64,000 nt of DNA, taken from positions 114,985 through 178,984 of IMG/VR virus record IMGVR_UViG_3300044712_002690; one strand, 5' to 3'. The translations under genes and the position numbers were made by a program. Source of the DNA: a virus. The notes below the pieces were generated by a model. It saw only the letters and a list, made by a program, of their open reading frames with translations, was not told where the DNA came from and did no database searches. Shown here in pieces: positions 1-11,100 of this stretch; position 1 is the first letter of the stretch, and each line of letters begins with the position of its first letter.

Positions 1-285
1 TGGCCATTCAATGTCTTCTATAGCATCATAATGTTTTTCATAGAATTTAATGAAAACTTTAAATACTACTTCTGTTAATCTAGAATTATAGTTAGATAAG
101 ATATAGTAGAATAAAAATATACTGAGAGATACAGAATTACAGAAATGTCTTAATCCCTTCTTTACTTTTCCAATTTGTTGTCTAACAAAAGATTTACTTT
201 CTGTATAAAAAACTATTCCTAATGCAAATAAACCGAAACAAATAATAAGTAATACTATAACACGAGCAATGTTAGTACTTTCCAT
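1..285 (-). CDS. partial membrane protein, cut by the window edge
   Basis: The frame begins at an ATG preceded by AGAGAG and is still open at base 1, so the C-terminus is missing. The first 95 codons contain one strongly hydrophobic segment (about residues 7-27, VIVLLIICFGLFALGIVFY), then a basic stretch and a second aromatic hydrophobic segment near residues 57-65. A small inner-membrane protein is likely. No family is recognised. It lies just downstream of the tail-fibre block. Confidence 0.7.
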   Translation of the reverse strand, partial: MESTNIARVIVLLIICFGLFALGIVFYTESKSFVRQQIGKVKKGLRHFCNSVSLSIFLFYYILSNYNSRLTEVVFKVFIKFYEKHYDAIEDIEWP

Positions 286-341
286 GTTGTTCTCTCTATA
301 TTAATTTAATATTAATATATCAAGAACAATTTCTTTTCTAA

Positions 342-839
342 TTACCAATTAATACTATTTACTTCCGCTTCTGTTGTAGCAGCATCAATTTGAGCTTCAA
401 GTGTCCATCTTTTTTGATAAAGAAGAACACCATGTACTTGCATTTCGGTAATTAATTGTCTTAGCTCAGGTATAGTAACACCTGGTTTAGTTTCTGTATA
501 TCCTTTGTAGTCAGTAGATGTTAAACCTTGTAATTCCATGACAGCAATAAGACTATCAACATTCTGTAAGTCGTTTTTAATATCTGATCTTCTAAAATCT
601 ACTTCTATTCCTAAAGATGTAGACATAAAATGACCAGCTCTAAATTCATTTTCAAATGAAACTAAGATTTCTTTTTTCTTATTTTCTTTGAAAGGGTTTA
701 AATTAAGTACCCAATCAGTATAATCTTCATTAGGTATATGAAATTGTGACGGTCTTTGCTTTTTCATTTCTATATCAAGGTAATAACGTAGATCACCTTC
801 ATAATATTCGCCATCTTGTCTACTTATATAGAATCCCAT
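342..839 (-). CDS. DUF4376-like tail-associated protein
   Basis: 165 residues. The central and C-terminal part (about 75-165, with EVDFRRSDIKNDLQNVDSL and a terminal Trp) resembles the DUF4376 family, found in phage tail-fibre and fibre-assembly proteins. The start abuts the stop of the upstream fibre gene with no gap, and AGAGG in that gene's end serves as SD. This argues for co-expression with the fibre. The exact role, structural or chaperone, is not visible. Confidence 0.65.
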   Translation of the reverse strand: MGFYISRQDGEYYEGDLRYYLDIEMKKQRPSQFHIPNEDYTDWVLNLNPFKENKKKEILVSFENEFRAGHFMSTSLGIEVDFRRSDIKNDLQNVDSLIAVMELQGLTSTDYKGYTETKPGVTIPELRQLITEMQVHGVLLYQKRWTLEAQIDAATTEAEVNSINW

Positions 840-3059
840 TTAGAAACCTCTTTTTGCTATCATGAATATTTTCCATTTAGATGCTGTAGCGGCAGCAGCG
901 TTTCCAGTAGGGTCAAGAATATATGGAGTATTTGCTGCTGACCTATATTGAGCTGTTATTTTAGTTATTTTTACTGGACCTGTTGCAAATACACCTGCTG
1001 CACCAACAACTATAAATTTAGCTATATCACCAGGTACATGTCCTAATTCTGCTGAAATATTCCTGCCATATACTTCTACGTCAGTTATTAAAGAAGTACC
1101 CATGTTATGGCTAAAAGATTGGGTTACGTTTGCCGCTGGCATAATTACATCTGCTGATTTATAAGTTCCATTATAAGCATAAGTTCTTACATCTGAAACT
1201 GCTGCTGCTAAGTTTGTAGAATTATAGTAATTTACAGTTGTATTTGCTGCATTAAGTGCTGTCGTTGCTCCTACAAAGTTTCCATCAGATTTCATAACAG
1301 TAATATAACCTAACAGGATATGTGAAGCTGTGGGGGCTGGCTTAGCATTTATAGCGTCAGTTTCAGTTGTATATCCAGCAGCATTTCCTGCAGCATCCTT
1401 ACTATGTATAGTTCCATCAACGCCTATTTCCCAACCGAATAATCCCCATTTATTTTGAGGTACAGTAGTCGCTGTTAAAGCTTGCCCTGTTACAGCAGCC
1501 TTATAATATCCTAAAGAAGCTATCTGATAATAGAAAGCATCTGTCTGAACCTGTGTAGTAGTTCCACTTATTCTTAGATTAGGGCTGGAAATATTTCCAT
1601 CACTTGTGCTTCTTCCACTTTCACACTGACCAATATAAACTGTTTGATCTTCAGACCACGAAGCAGGATTTCCATAATACATTTTATAATCATTTGTATT
1701 AAGCCAATGCACCGAGGGTGTAGTTAATGTAGTAGGAGCAACAAAATCAGCTGTCCACAATGCATATGGTAGAAATTCATAGTTATCAATATACCCTGTC
1801 ATTGGATAACCAAAATCGGCATAATAACCAAGCTGGATATATTGTGTCATATACAATGTTGCACTACTACTAATAACTGCATCAATAGTACCATCAACAA
1901 ATACTCTATAACAAGTACCATCAAACACTAAAGCTAAGTGATACCATTGATTTTGAGTCCAAGAAGTTTTAGTTCCAGTTACTCCGTTAGCAATAGTCCA
2001 ACTACCAGTTGCACTTGTTAAATGAATAATTAATCTAGTTCCATTGTGATAAATAAGTGTACCAAATTGAAGATCATTTGATAGAATTGTTTGATTACCA
2101 CTAATAGCATCTAGTCTAAACCAGCAATGTTGTGTCCATTTCGTTGATGGGATAGGTTGATTAAATCTCACATATCCATTAGTTCCTTTCAATCTAAGCG
2201 ATGACGATCCTGATTTATATTGAGTAGTAGATATTTCAGCGTTAGCTGCTGAAAAAGTAGCTACATTATTCATTAAATCAGTATATGAAGTTGCTGTATT
2301 TAATCCTTCAAAAGTAGCACAAATAGAACCAATCTGTGAACCTATGAAAGTAGTATCTGCATGATATGGGTAACTAGAGCGACCGGCTGAAAAATTTCCT
2401 GCTGATACTCTCTGAAAAAATAAGTAGTGTGTTGTGAAAGAAGAATATAAATTAATAGTTTGGTCCGTTGAAACTGATTCAATATAATCAACAGCACCTC
2501 CATTATTATAACCACCAGCAAAACCAATAACTGCAGCGGTCGGGGTGTTATCCATATCAACAGCAAGACCACTACCAGCAGCAAGGGCTGAAGGTAATCC
2601 AGAAGTATCAACTTTTCCAATAAAAACAGTATTTCTTACAGTTGTATTAATTGGTTTTATTGTAGAGTACAATACTTTCTTTTTAGAATAGGTGTCTGCA
2701 CTATCTTCAATAACAAATACATCTGCATCAACTAAAGAAGTTTTTTCTGTTAATGTAGAAATTTCTCCAGAAGACGTTAAATGTATAGCATTTAGGTCTG
2801 ATGCTGAAACAACAGCCCACGTTCCATCACCTCTTAAATACATTGATGTGTCATTAGGAGCTTTAGGTGTATAACCATGTTTAGTTATTGAAACATCGTT
2901 AGTTGTGTTATTTGTAAAAGAAATTTCTGTTTCAGCAATACTATTTCCACCACTTAATACACCACTTCCATTATTTTTAACAATACCAGTAGAAGTAAAT
3001 GTAGTAATGATTAATCCAGTAGCTGTAGCATTACCTATTGATGGGTTATCAATAATCAT
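840..3059 (-). CDS. tail fibre / adhesin with LamG-like lectin domain
   Basis: 739 residues rich in Thr, Ser, Asn and Gly, typical of a trimeric fibre. A linker motif VIEDSADTYSKKK lies near residue 115. Residues about 245-440 read as a concanavalin A/LamG-like domain (HCWFRLD, WYHLALVFDGTCYRVFVDG, GYIDNYEFLPYALW), usually carbohydrate-binding. The C-terminal 230 residues, ending KWKIFMIAKRGF, closely match the C-terminus of the 1504-residue fibre at 8120-12634. It probably binds the host surface. Confidence 0.85.
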   Translation of the reverse strand: MIIDNPSIGNATATGLIITTFTSTGIVKNNGSGVLSGGNSIAETEISFTNNTTNDVSITKHGYTPKAPNDTSMYLRGDGTWAVVSASDLNAIHLTSSGEISTLTEKTSLVDADVFVIEDSADTYSKKKVLYSTIKPINTTVRNTVFIGKVDTSGLPSALAAGSGLAVDMDNTPTAAVIGFAGGYNNGGAVDYIESVSTDQTINLYSSFTTHYLFFQRVSAGNFSAGRSSYPYHADTTFIGSQIGSICATFEGLNTATSYTDLMNNVATFSAANAEISTTQYKSGSSSLRLKGTNGYVRFNQPIPSTKWTQHCWFRLDAISGNQTILSNDLQFGTLIYHNGTRLIIHLTSATGSWTIANGVTGTKTSWTQNQWYHLALVFDGTCYRVFVDGTIDAVISSSATLYMTQYIQLGYYADFGYPMTGYIDNYEFLPYALWTADFVAPTTLTTPSVHWLNTNDYKMYYGNPASWSEDQTVYIGQCESGRSTSDGNISSPNLRISGTTTQVQTDAFYYQIASLGYYKAAVTGQALTATTVPQNKWGLFGWEIGVDGTIHSKDAAGNAAGYTTETDAINAKPAPTASHILLGYITVMKSDGNFVGATTALNAANTTVNYYNSTNLAAAVSDVRTYAYNGTYKSADVIMPAANVTQSFSHNMGTSLITDVEVYGRNISAELGHVPGDIAKFIVVGAAGVFATGPVKITKITAQYRSAANTPYILDPTGNAAAATASKWKIFMIAKRGF

Positions 3060-3064
3060 ATTTA

Positions 3065-4453
3065 TTACTCATATATCAATGTAACATTTATATTATTAGA
3101 ACAAGTATAACATAAACCTGTATAGAACGGTAAATCTTGAAAATCAATACTAGCTACACCTGCTCCTGTTGCAATACCTAAAGATTGGTAAAGGATAGTC
3201 CCACCTGTTGTAGTACCATCGTATATAGTTAATACAGCAGAATTGTTTCCTGAATGCACAACAGCACCATGTAAATTCCCAGCACCATATTTGCAAATTA
3301 CAGCTGCAGTTTGAGTACCAGAAGTAAATTTAGATGTAGGTTGTGAAATAAGCGGACCTAATCTCCTAATTGAAGCAACACGACAAGTTAAAGTATTGTT
3401 ACTTGTAATACCACCTGAGTTAACATTATCCATATAAACATAATGACTCATAGTAGCAGACCATGTAGCAGATGAGGCGCTAACTGTATGTAAAATTTGG
3501 TCACTTACTATAAACCAAACTTTTGAATTAGTCCAATAAATTTCATATGTATGAACTGTTATACCAGGGTCATATGTTAAACCTAACTTTCCATTAAATG
3601 ATCCTGAACTAATTCTTGCTTCTGAAGTTCCCTTATTTGTTACAATACTAAAAGTTGATCCATCTAATTCAAAATATGCTCCATCAGTAATAGCAGGCAT
3701 TGTAGCTCCCCACGCTATCCCCCACCTTCTTTTGTTATTTGTAACTCCTGTTGATAATTGAACTACTACTCTAAAAACCATACCAGAAGCAGAAACATAT
3801 CTTCCTCTTCTTATCGATGTTAATACTGTAGCACCATTTGGAGAAGTAGTATTAGTAGCTAAAACAACTTGAGCATTAGCTTGTGTTGTTGTGCCACCAG
3901 CAGTATTTGTTACAGCCCAAAAGTTAGGGTCTACTGTAGTACCGTCAAATGAGGCTCCTACTAATCTAACGGGTTCAACTACTCTCATCTCCCCTATAGG
4001 AGTATTTTCAACTCCAAATCCATATAAATCTTGTATGCTTTTTATACCAACTTTGAAATTACTTTGTGCATCTAGTGTTCTAGGTACAGCTTCAACAATA
4101 GGGCATAAAATTGATGTTATTCTAAAAACTGTTGTAGCTGCAGAAGCATTATTATTTACAACTCGAACTCTAAAATAAGAATTAGTCGCTTGAACTGTAA
4201 TTCCAAAAGAAGAACTAGCATAATAAGTATATGAATCCGATATATCCCAATGAGGCCCAGTTGGTGTTGTGTCAGGTGATTGATCTACATATACAGTACA
4301 GTTTTGATCAGCATATAAGTTTACTTGTATTCCAGCTATTCCCAATGTACTATCTACAGTACCTGTATATGTACCACCAGCAGCCAAAATACCTGTTGAG
4401 GTATTAAGTGTCGAAACAACTATATTTTGTTGGAATTTACTAAAGTAACTCAT
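3065..4453 (-). CDS. beta-rich virion structural protein
   Basis: 462 residues, acidic to neutral, Thr/Ser/Val rich, with no signal peptide. The N-terminal 130 residues look like a beta-sandwich attachment domain. The middle (about 160-370) has a lectin-like beta pattern including GRYVSASGMVFR and YEIYWTNSKVWF. It sits between two fibre genes with short gaps, so it is probably a baseplate, tail-tip or decoration protein. No specific family is recognised. Confidence 0.7.
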   Translation of the reverse strand: MSYFSKFQQNIVVSTLNTSTGILAAGGTYTGTVDSTLGIAGIQVNLYADQNCTVYVDQSPDTTPTGPHWDISDSYTYYASSSFGITVQATNSYFRVRVVNNNASAATTVFRITSILCPIVEAVPRTLDAQSNFKVGIKSIQDLYGFGVENTPIGEMRVVEPVRLVGASFDGTTVDPNFWAVTNTAGGTTTQANAQVVLATNTTSPNGATVLTSIRRGRYVSASGMVFRVVVQLSTGVTNNKRRWGIAWGATMPAITDGAYFELDGSTFSIVTNKGTSEARISSGSFNGKLGLTYDPGITVHTYEIYWTNSKVWFIVSDQILHTVSASSATWSATMSHYVYMDNVNSGGITSNNTLTCRVASIRRLGPLISQPTSKFTSGTQTAAVICKYGAGNLHGAVVHSGNNSAVLTIYDGTTTGGTILYQSLGIATGAGVASIDFQDLPFYTGLCYTCSNNINVTLIYE

Positions 4454-4465
4454 TTAATTTAATCC

Positions 4466-7400
4466 TTAATATATTCTATATTTAGATCCAGTTGAATATA
4501 TATTCATTGCACTATTAGAAGGAATTGTTTGTGAAGTTTCGTCTTCAATTGTTTCAGCACCAGTGCAAATAACATATATATCTCCAGGTGAATTATTGTC
4601 AATTATAAATTCTCTTCCTGTGTTTCCAATAGCTGTAGGAAGTGTTAGAGTTTTTCCTGCAGCTGTAACTAATAAAATCCTATCAGTTATATTAATATTA
4701 TAATCTGTAGATATAGTTTTAAGTGCTTGAGGTTGTGGGGAACCTAATGATGCTATAATAGATCCAGATTGAGAAGCACTAAATGTTACTGTAAAAGCAT
4801 TAACTGTACTATGCGTTATGGTATATGGAATAAATACTACACCAGTAGAAGTAATAACTTGTACTATTGGATATGATCCAAAATTATGAGTTACTGTTAC
4901 AGATGTTTGAGTTGTAAATGTAGTTAATGAATAATCATTTTCGGATGCCCCAGTTGGAGTAGCCCAGTTTCCTGTTCCATCTAAAAATTGACTTGAATTA
5001 GCTGACAATCTGGGTAAAAACCCATGACCTGTACTTGTAGCATTCCATGTTGTAACATCATTTAAAAATAAATGAGTTTCTTGAATAGGAATAATATCAC
5101 TATAATGATACCCATCCCAATAATCAGCATTTAATAAAGTAACTACAGTGTTTGATGCTACAGTAAAAGGAGAAGTTCCAGGAGATACGTCACTTCTAAA
5201 TGTTTCAGCTCTTATTTGGAAGGAGCCTGCGTCCCAATTAGCTGATAAAGGTCTTGTTCCATTAGCTAATAAATATTGTGTATGATCATCACTAGTTAAT
5301 CCAGTTAATAAACTATGATTAGTTACTATTGCGGTATCTCTTGGGTGCACATGATCAGCTCTAGCAATTGTATCTAATGAACCTGTGCTAGATACACCGT
5401 TCATTTTTATATTACCAGAAGATGTTTCAAAATTTTGATTAAATGCAGTATTTTGAGATATACCCGTTATTGTAGTTGTTCCAGTAAATTGTGCAAATTG
5501 TCCAGTTGATCCAGTACCTGTAATAGGATTTGTTAAAGCTTCTTGTTTATTATTAAATGTTATATAACCAGCAGAAGTTAAATAACCGGCTTGTGTTGTA
5601 GAAGCAGGTTGAGTAGCTATTGTATATCCGGCTGATGTTAAATGATAATATTCATCAGTAGTTCCACCTTGTAGACCAGATAAACCATTGTGTATATAAG
5701 TAGAAGATAAAGATATTGACTCTGTTATACTATCAATTTGTGTAGCTGTAGAATCACCTTTTTTAACTATAATTCTTCCAATTAAAATACCAAAGGATGC
5801 AGTTAATGAAGGGAGTTGTGCTGGTGGTTTGCTATTAATAGCTTCAGCTAATACATAGTTTCCTTGTCCTAATACAATAACAGGTCTGTTATTTTGTTGT
5901 GATACACCTCTATAAACCCAGTTAACTGCATATCTATTTGGATTAAGAGCGACTCTATTTAATCCATTATCATAGTAAGTATTATCATACTGAGTAGTAG
6001 TTGTTCTTGTCCATACTCCTCCAACATGATACCAAAGAGCAATCTCTTGTCCAGGTGTAGAAGAATTTATAGGAACTAATGATGTGTAGCAAGCTCCGTA
6101 CCAAACATTACCACTTGTAATAGTAACATATCTTGTTGCAGCTTCGCCTAATTTTAAACCACCTTGTTCTGGACTAAATCTTTCTGTTTTAACTAAACGA
6201 TGACAAAGTTTATTTGCTAAACCATTTGCCATTTCATCCCAATCAAGATATAAAATAACTCCTGAAAGATTATAAACAGTAGCAATAGGAATAATATCAC
6301 TTTGGTTAATCGGGGCTACTGTATCAATCAATTCAATAATTGGATTTCCACTATTGTAATTAGCTACAACATAATGGGATATTCCATCATCTGGAACTAT
6401 AAAAGTATTTCCAGAAATAGTATATCTATTTAATGTTGCAGTTAAATAGTCACTAGTAGAATATATTAAATAGTCACCTTGACTAACAATGATAATACCA
6501 GTGCTAGTAGATATTGTTGGTTTAATTAAACCACCCGCATTATCGTAATAAATTGATTCAGGTAACTCATCTATATGGTCAAATTCAGGATGTACTACAC
6601 CGCTACTGGATAATTTTTCAACACAAACTCTACCAATGTATACACAATGATCTCTAAGAAGAATCGGTGTTGTAGGGGGTAATTCATTAAAAGACTCATC
6701 TTCATTGTAAAACTGTGTTCTGCCAAGAGTATAAAAAACTTGTTTAACATCTCCTATACTTCTATAAAAAAATCTATTTGCATATCTATGTTCAGTTAAT
6801 TCAATAGTACCAGTAGATCCTTGATAATTTGTATTACCATAAACAAGTCTATCTTCATAAACCCAACCAGTACTAGTATAAGTAACTCGAGTTAGTTGAT
6901 CAGTGCTAGAATTAAAATCTTGAACAACAATTGATGTAGCTCCTACATATACAAGACCACCAGAAACAAGAACAGTTCTTGGTGAAGGAGTCGATGTTAC
7001 AGATAAAATTAATCCACCATCAATAGATCTTCTGTAGGGTTCTGTATTATATAAAGATCTATTTGTTTTTGAAACAAGACCTAATCCAAATTCTCCTTGA
7101 TCAACAGAATGTATAGTATTACCTTGTCTCCAACAGACAAATATTGTAAAAATATTACTGCCATTAATTAGGGTCTTATCATTTTCTAATCTTATGATAG
7201 GAATACCTGAGTTATAATCAACGACTATATACTGCTCTATTCCATCAGTAAGAGTGAATGTACCACTTGCAATTGTATATTTGTGCAGTAATCCTGAAAA
7301 ATCTGTAGTTGAATATACATAAGCATCGAATGAATTTACTGTAGCAGTCCCATCTCCATTATCTGTTAATATAGTCGAAGTAACTGGTCCCGCATTTCTA

Positions 7401-8089
7401 TGAGAATAAGCTACTAAATTTTCTAATGTTATTTTTTTCTTAGAAAAAGAATCAATTGAATCTTCTAAAAGGACAATGTCTTCTTCATTTATATTTAATT
7501 TTTCTGTAAATGAATTAAAATCTCCTGAAGAAGTATTTAAAAAATAGGATTCATGGTGTCCATCAAGTGTATCAGCATTTCCGCTGGAAGTAGAATATCC
7601 AGAAGTTGTTGAATACCCTGATGAGGTTGAATAATTTGAAGTATTAGAGTTATTAGAATACCCAGAAGAAGTTGCAAAATCTGCAGTGGCCGAAGTTATT
7701 GAACTTAAAGCAAATCCAGAAGAAACTGCATATCCAGAAGAGGTAGAATAATCTGATGCATTTACAATACCATCATCATTGGTATCATAAACTAATTTGG
7801 TCATATCACCAGAACCTGCTCCTAATGAAGCATAAAGATGTTTACCTGTTGAAGTATTCCAAATTAAAATTCTTCCATTTGCTTTTGCAGAAGAATCAAC
7901 ATCAGAGAGATCAGATAAATTATGATTATGTCCAGTTGAACTAAAAAATGTAGAATCATATCCATCTAACTTATCAGAATTACCACTAGTCATCGAATAT
8001 CCGCTACTTGTAACAAAACCACTACTAGTAGTAACAGAGGAACCTCTTTGTAAAAAAAGTCTCTGTGTTGTATTATAAATAGATTTCAT
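4466..8089 (-). CDS. long tail fibre with Ser-Gly-Tyr repeats
   Basis: 1207 residues. Residues about 20-180 carry a low-complexity array of the hexapeptide TSSGYS and variants, interrupted by two SDKLDGYDSTFF / ADTLDGHHESYF modules typical of phage fibres. A linker LLEDSIDSFSKKK follows near residue 213. A fibre repeat ending ARADHVHPRDT lies near 913 and has a close counterpart in the 8120-12634 protein. The C-terminus (IEDETSQTIPSNSAMN) resembles tail-fibre tip domains. It is presumably a host-recognition fibre. The repeat array is a likely site of length variation. Confidence 0.85.
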   Translation of the reverse strand: MKSIYNTTQRLFLQRGSSVTTSSGFVTSSGYSMTSGNSDKLDGYDSTFFSSTGHNHNLSDLSDVDSSAKANGRILIWNTSTGKHLYASLGAGSGDMTKLVYDTNDDGIVNASDYSTSSGYAVSSGFALSSITSATADFATSSGYSNNSNTSNYSTSSGYSTTSGYSTSSGNADTLDGHHESYFLNTSSGDFNSFTEKLNINEEDIVLLEDSIDSFSKKKITLENLVAYSHRNAGPVTSTILTDNGDGTATVNSFDAYVYSTTDFSGLLHKYTIASGTFTLTDGIEQYIVVDYNSGIPIIRLENDKTLINGSNIFTIFVCWRQGNTIHSVDQGEFGLGLVSKTNRSLYNTEPYRRSIDGGLILSVTSTPSPRTVLVSGGLVYVGATSIVVQDFNSSTDQLTRVTYTSTGWVYEDRLVYGNTNYQGSTGTIELTEHRYANRFFYRSIGDVKQVFYTLGRTQFYNEDESFNELPPTTPILLRDHCVYIGRVCVEKLSSSGVVHPEFDHIDELPESIYYDNAGGLIKPTISTSTGIIIVSQGDYLIYSTSDYLTATLNRYTISGNTFIVPDDGISHYVVANYNSGNPIIELIDTVAPINQSDIIPIATVYNLSGVILYLDWDEMANGLANKLCHRLVKTERFSPEQGGLKLGEAATRYVTITSGNVWYGACYTSLVPINSSTPGQEIALWYHVGGVWTRTTTTQYDNTYYDNGLNRVALNPNRYAVNWVYRGVSQQNNRPVIVLGQGNYVLAEAINSKPPAQLPSLTASFGILIGRIIVKKGDSTATQIDSITESISLSSTYIHNGLSGLQGGTTDEYYHLTSAGYTIATQPASTTQAGYLTSAGYITFNNKQEALTNPITGTGSTGQFAQFTGTTTITGISQNTAFNQNFETSSGNIKMNGVSSTGSLDTIARADHVHPRDTAIVTNHSLLTGLTSDDHTQYLLANGTRPLSANWDAGSFQIRAETFRSDVSPGTSPFTVASNTVVTLLNADYWDGYHYSDIIPIQETHLFLNDVTTWNATSTGHGFLPRLSANSSQFLDGTGNWATPTGASENDYSLTTFTTQTSVTVTHNFGSYPIVQVITSTGVVFIPYTITHSTVNAFTVTFSASQSGSIIASLGSPQPQALKTISTDYNINITDRILLVTAAGKTLTLPTAIGNTGREFIIDNNSPGDIYVICTGAETIEDETSQTIPSNSAMNIYSTGSKYRIY

Positions 8090-8119
8090 TCAACTTAATC
8101 CTTACCAGGAACCTATATA

Positions 8120-11100
8120 TTAAAATGCCCTTTCAGCTGTAAATTGTACATTCCATTTAGATGCTGTAACATTACCATAACTGTTGGCATCTAGTCTTTG
8201 TATACTGAACGAAGTATTTACACCACCTTTGAATAAAAAAGTATTTCGTCTTAATTGTGTAGGAACAGGAACATTGACTGCTGATGTGCCGTCTGTCATT
8301 GTTAGTGGAGATTTATCACCGGGGAAATATCCATATTCACTACTAACATTAATTATGTAACCAGTAGGAAAATATTTTCTAGTTCCAAGATTATGAGAAA
8401 ATGATACAGTAGTATTTGCTGCTGGACAAGCTGTTTCTGCTGATTCATATCTTCCATTATAAGCATATGTTGTTACGGAATTAACAGTAGTCGCTAATAT
8501 TGTAGCAGTTGTTATATGGCATGTAACATTCGCTGCATTTAAAGCAGTTGTATTTCCTACAAAGTTTCCATCGCTCTTCATTACAGTTAGATAAGTAAAT
8601 AAAATATGCGATGCTGTAGGAGCAGGAACAGCAGCTAAAGCTAGTGCTTCGCTAGCGTAACCAGCAGCATTACCAGCAGCATCTTTTGAATGTACTGTAC
8701 CATCAACTCCTATTTCCCAACCAAATAATCCCCACTTACCACTTGGAACTGTTGTTGCTGTTAAGGTAGCAACTGCTGCTGCTTTATAATATCCAACTGA
8801 AGCAATTTGAAAGTAAAAGTTATTATGAACTACTCTTGCTGGTGTTATAACATCAATGATTGTTCCTGTACTAGTTATAACTCCATCTGTTGATACTCTT
8901 CCTGTTTGACATTCACCCATAAAAGTACGATATTTTTGTGTCCAACCAGCAGTAGGATTTCCTTCGTACATTTTATACTTAATTGTATCAAACCAATGTA
9001 CTGTTGGGGCAGTTAAATCAGTAGGAGGAGTAAATGTAGTAGTCCATCTTGCATAAGGTTCGAATTGGAAATTGTCTATATATCCTGTCGCAGGAACAGA
9101 ACCAGCCCCAGAATACCCAAGTCTGAAATATTGATGTGTAAATATTTGTAATGCAGAAGAAGCTATTTGATCTAAAACACCGTCAATGAAGAATCTATAA
9201 CAAGTTCCATCAAACACTATGGCGCTATGGTACCAAGTTGCATTACTGTAAGTTGTATCATAACCAGCAAGAGCATTAGCAATATTCCAAGTTGATGCGT
9301 CACTGGATAGATAATAAGTCAATCTATTGGTTGCAAAAGTAATACCTAAACTCACATCTGCACTGGCATTGATAAGAGATTGTGTTCCTGAAGCGGAATC
9401 TAGTCTCCACCAAAAATGAATTGTCCATTTTGAGGGTAAATTATATGGTACAGGTAACTGTACATATCCATTAGTTCCAGCCACTCTAATTGATGAAGAG
9501 CCAGATTTAAACTGAGCAGTTGAAATTGTACAGTTTGCCGCTGAAAATACAGCAGTATTACCCATTAAATCAGTGTAAGAGGTTGCTCCATTCGTACCTT
9601 CAAATGTAGCACAAATAGACTGACCTTTATATCCTATATAAGATTGATCATATACGGGAGGATATAAATTAAAATTAAATGTACCGTCTCCATAATCTGG
9701 ACGCAATTCATCAGTAGTATCGCAATAAATAAAAGGAGTAGCATATTCAGTTAGAGATCCTACACCATAATAATTAGGGAAATATCTAACAAAATCTACA
9801 GGACCGTTATAACTATTACCTCCAGCAAAAGTAATACCAAACGGTGTTGAACCACCAAGTCCCTCTACAAAATCATTATCTAATGTAATAGTTAGACCAC
9901 TTCCATATGTATACGCTGCTGTAGATAAAATACTTGGTACATTACTAGTATTTTTTCCATATATGACTGTTTGTCTTTTTATAGGAGCACAGGGAATAGC
10001 AATAGGTGACCAATATGTAGGTAAATCTATTTCAAAGTCAGAGCCCGATGTATGAGTAGAATACGCAATATATAATTGTTCTCCATACCTAACAAGAGAA
10101 TATGCAACATATTCTGTACTTGCTGCCCATTGTGGGAAACGAACACCTTGAGAAGTAATACCTAAAGTAAATCCATATATAAGTTTTTTACTATAAGAAT
10201 CTTCAGAATCCTCTATTAATAAAACATCAGTTTCTACTAATTTATTTTTATTTGTTAAATTTACAATTTCACTACTTACAGATTTATGAAAAGCATCAGC
10301 ATCACCTGTGCTACTAAAGAAATTACTTACAAGTATTTTCTTTTTGTTATATGAATCATTACTATCCTCTATTAAAAGAATGTCGTTGTTTTCTGGAGTA
10401 ACTTTTAAAGTTAAAGCATTAAGCTCGCTAGATATAGCTTTATGAAATACAGCTGTATCTGTTGCTTTAGTTGTGTCAGATGGGTGTCGGTGATCACCTC
10501 TAGTTACTGTATTTAAAGACCCTGCCCAACCTGCACCATCCATTTGCAGATTGCCATCTGTAATTTCAATCTGCAAATAATCATCTACTCTATCTAATGC
10601 ACTTTGTACAGTAGTTTGTGATGTTGTAAAAAATCCATTAAAGTTAGTAGTGTCAGTATTAACCATAGAAGCGGAAATAGTAGTAGTTGGTGAACCTAAT
10701 ACTGAACCTGATACTGTAGCTACACGAACATTTAAGAAAGTAGCATCTACTAATCTCATTCTATTTTGATTAAACCCAGCAGTAGTGTTATAATGAAAGG
10801 TAAGCCTATAGAATGGTACAACTTCTTGGATACTAAGTCCAGCTAATCCTACTAAATTTGCAAATTGAAATGCTGCTTCTCCGAGTGTAGTTGTTAATGT
10901 CGCACTAGTGGATTGACCTTGTCCTAATATAGCTATTACAGGTTCGCTAGTTGTATTAGTAGCACATAGATATATAGGAAAATATCTATTTGCTGTCATG
11001 GCAGAAAATCCGCCAGCAATAGCATTGTTAAATTGATAAGTTGCTGTAGCTATTGTTGCTGCAGTAATAGCAGCACCACCAGAAACACCAACAAAGTCAG

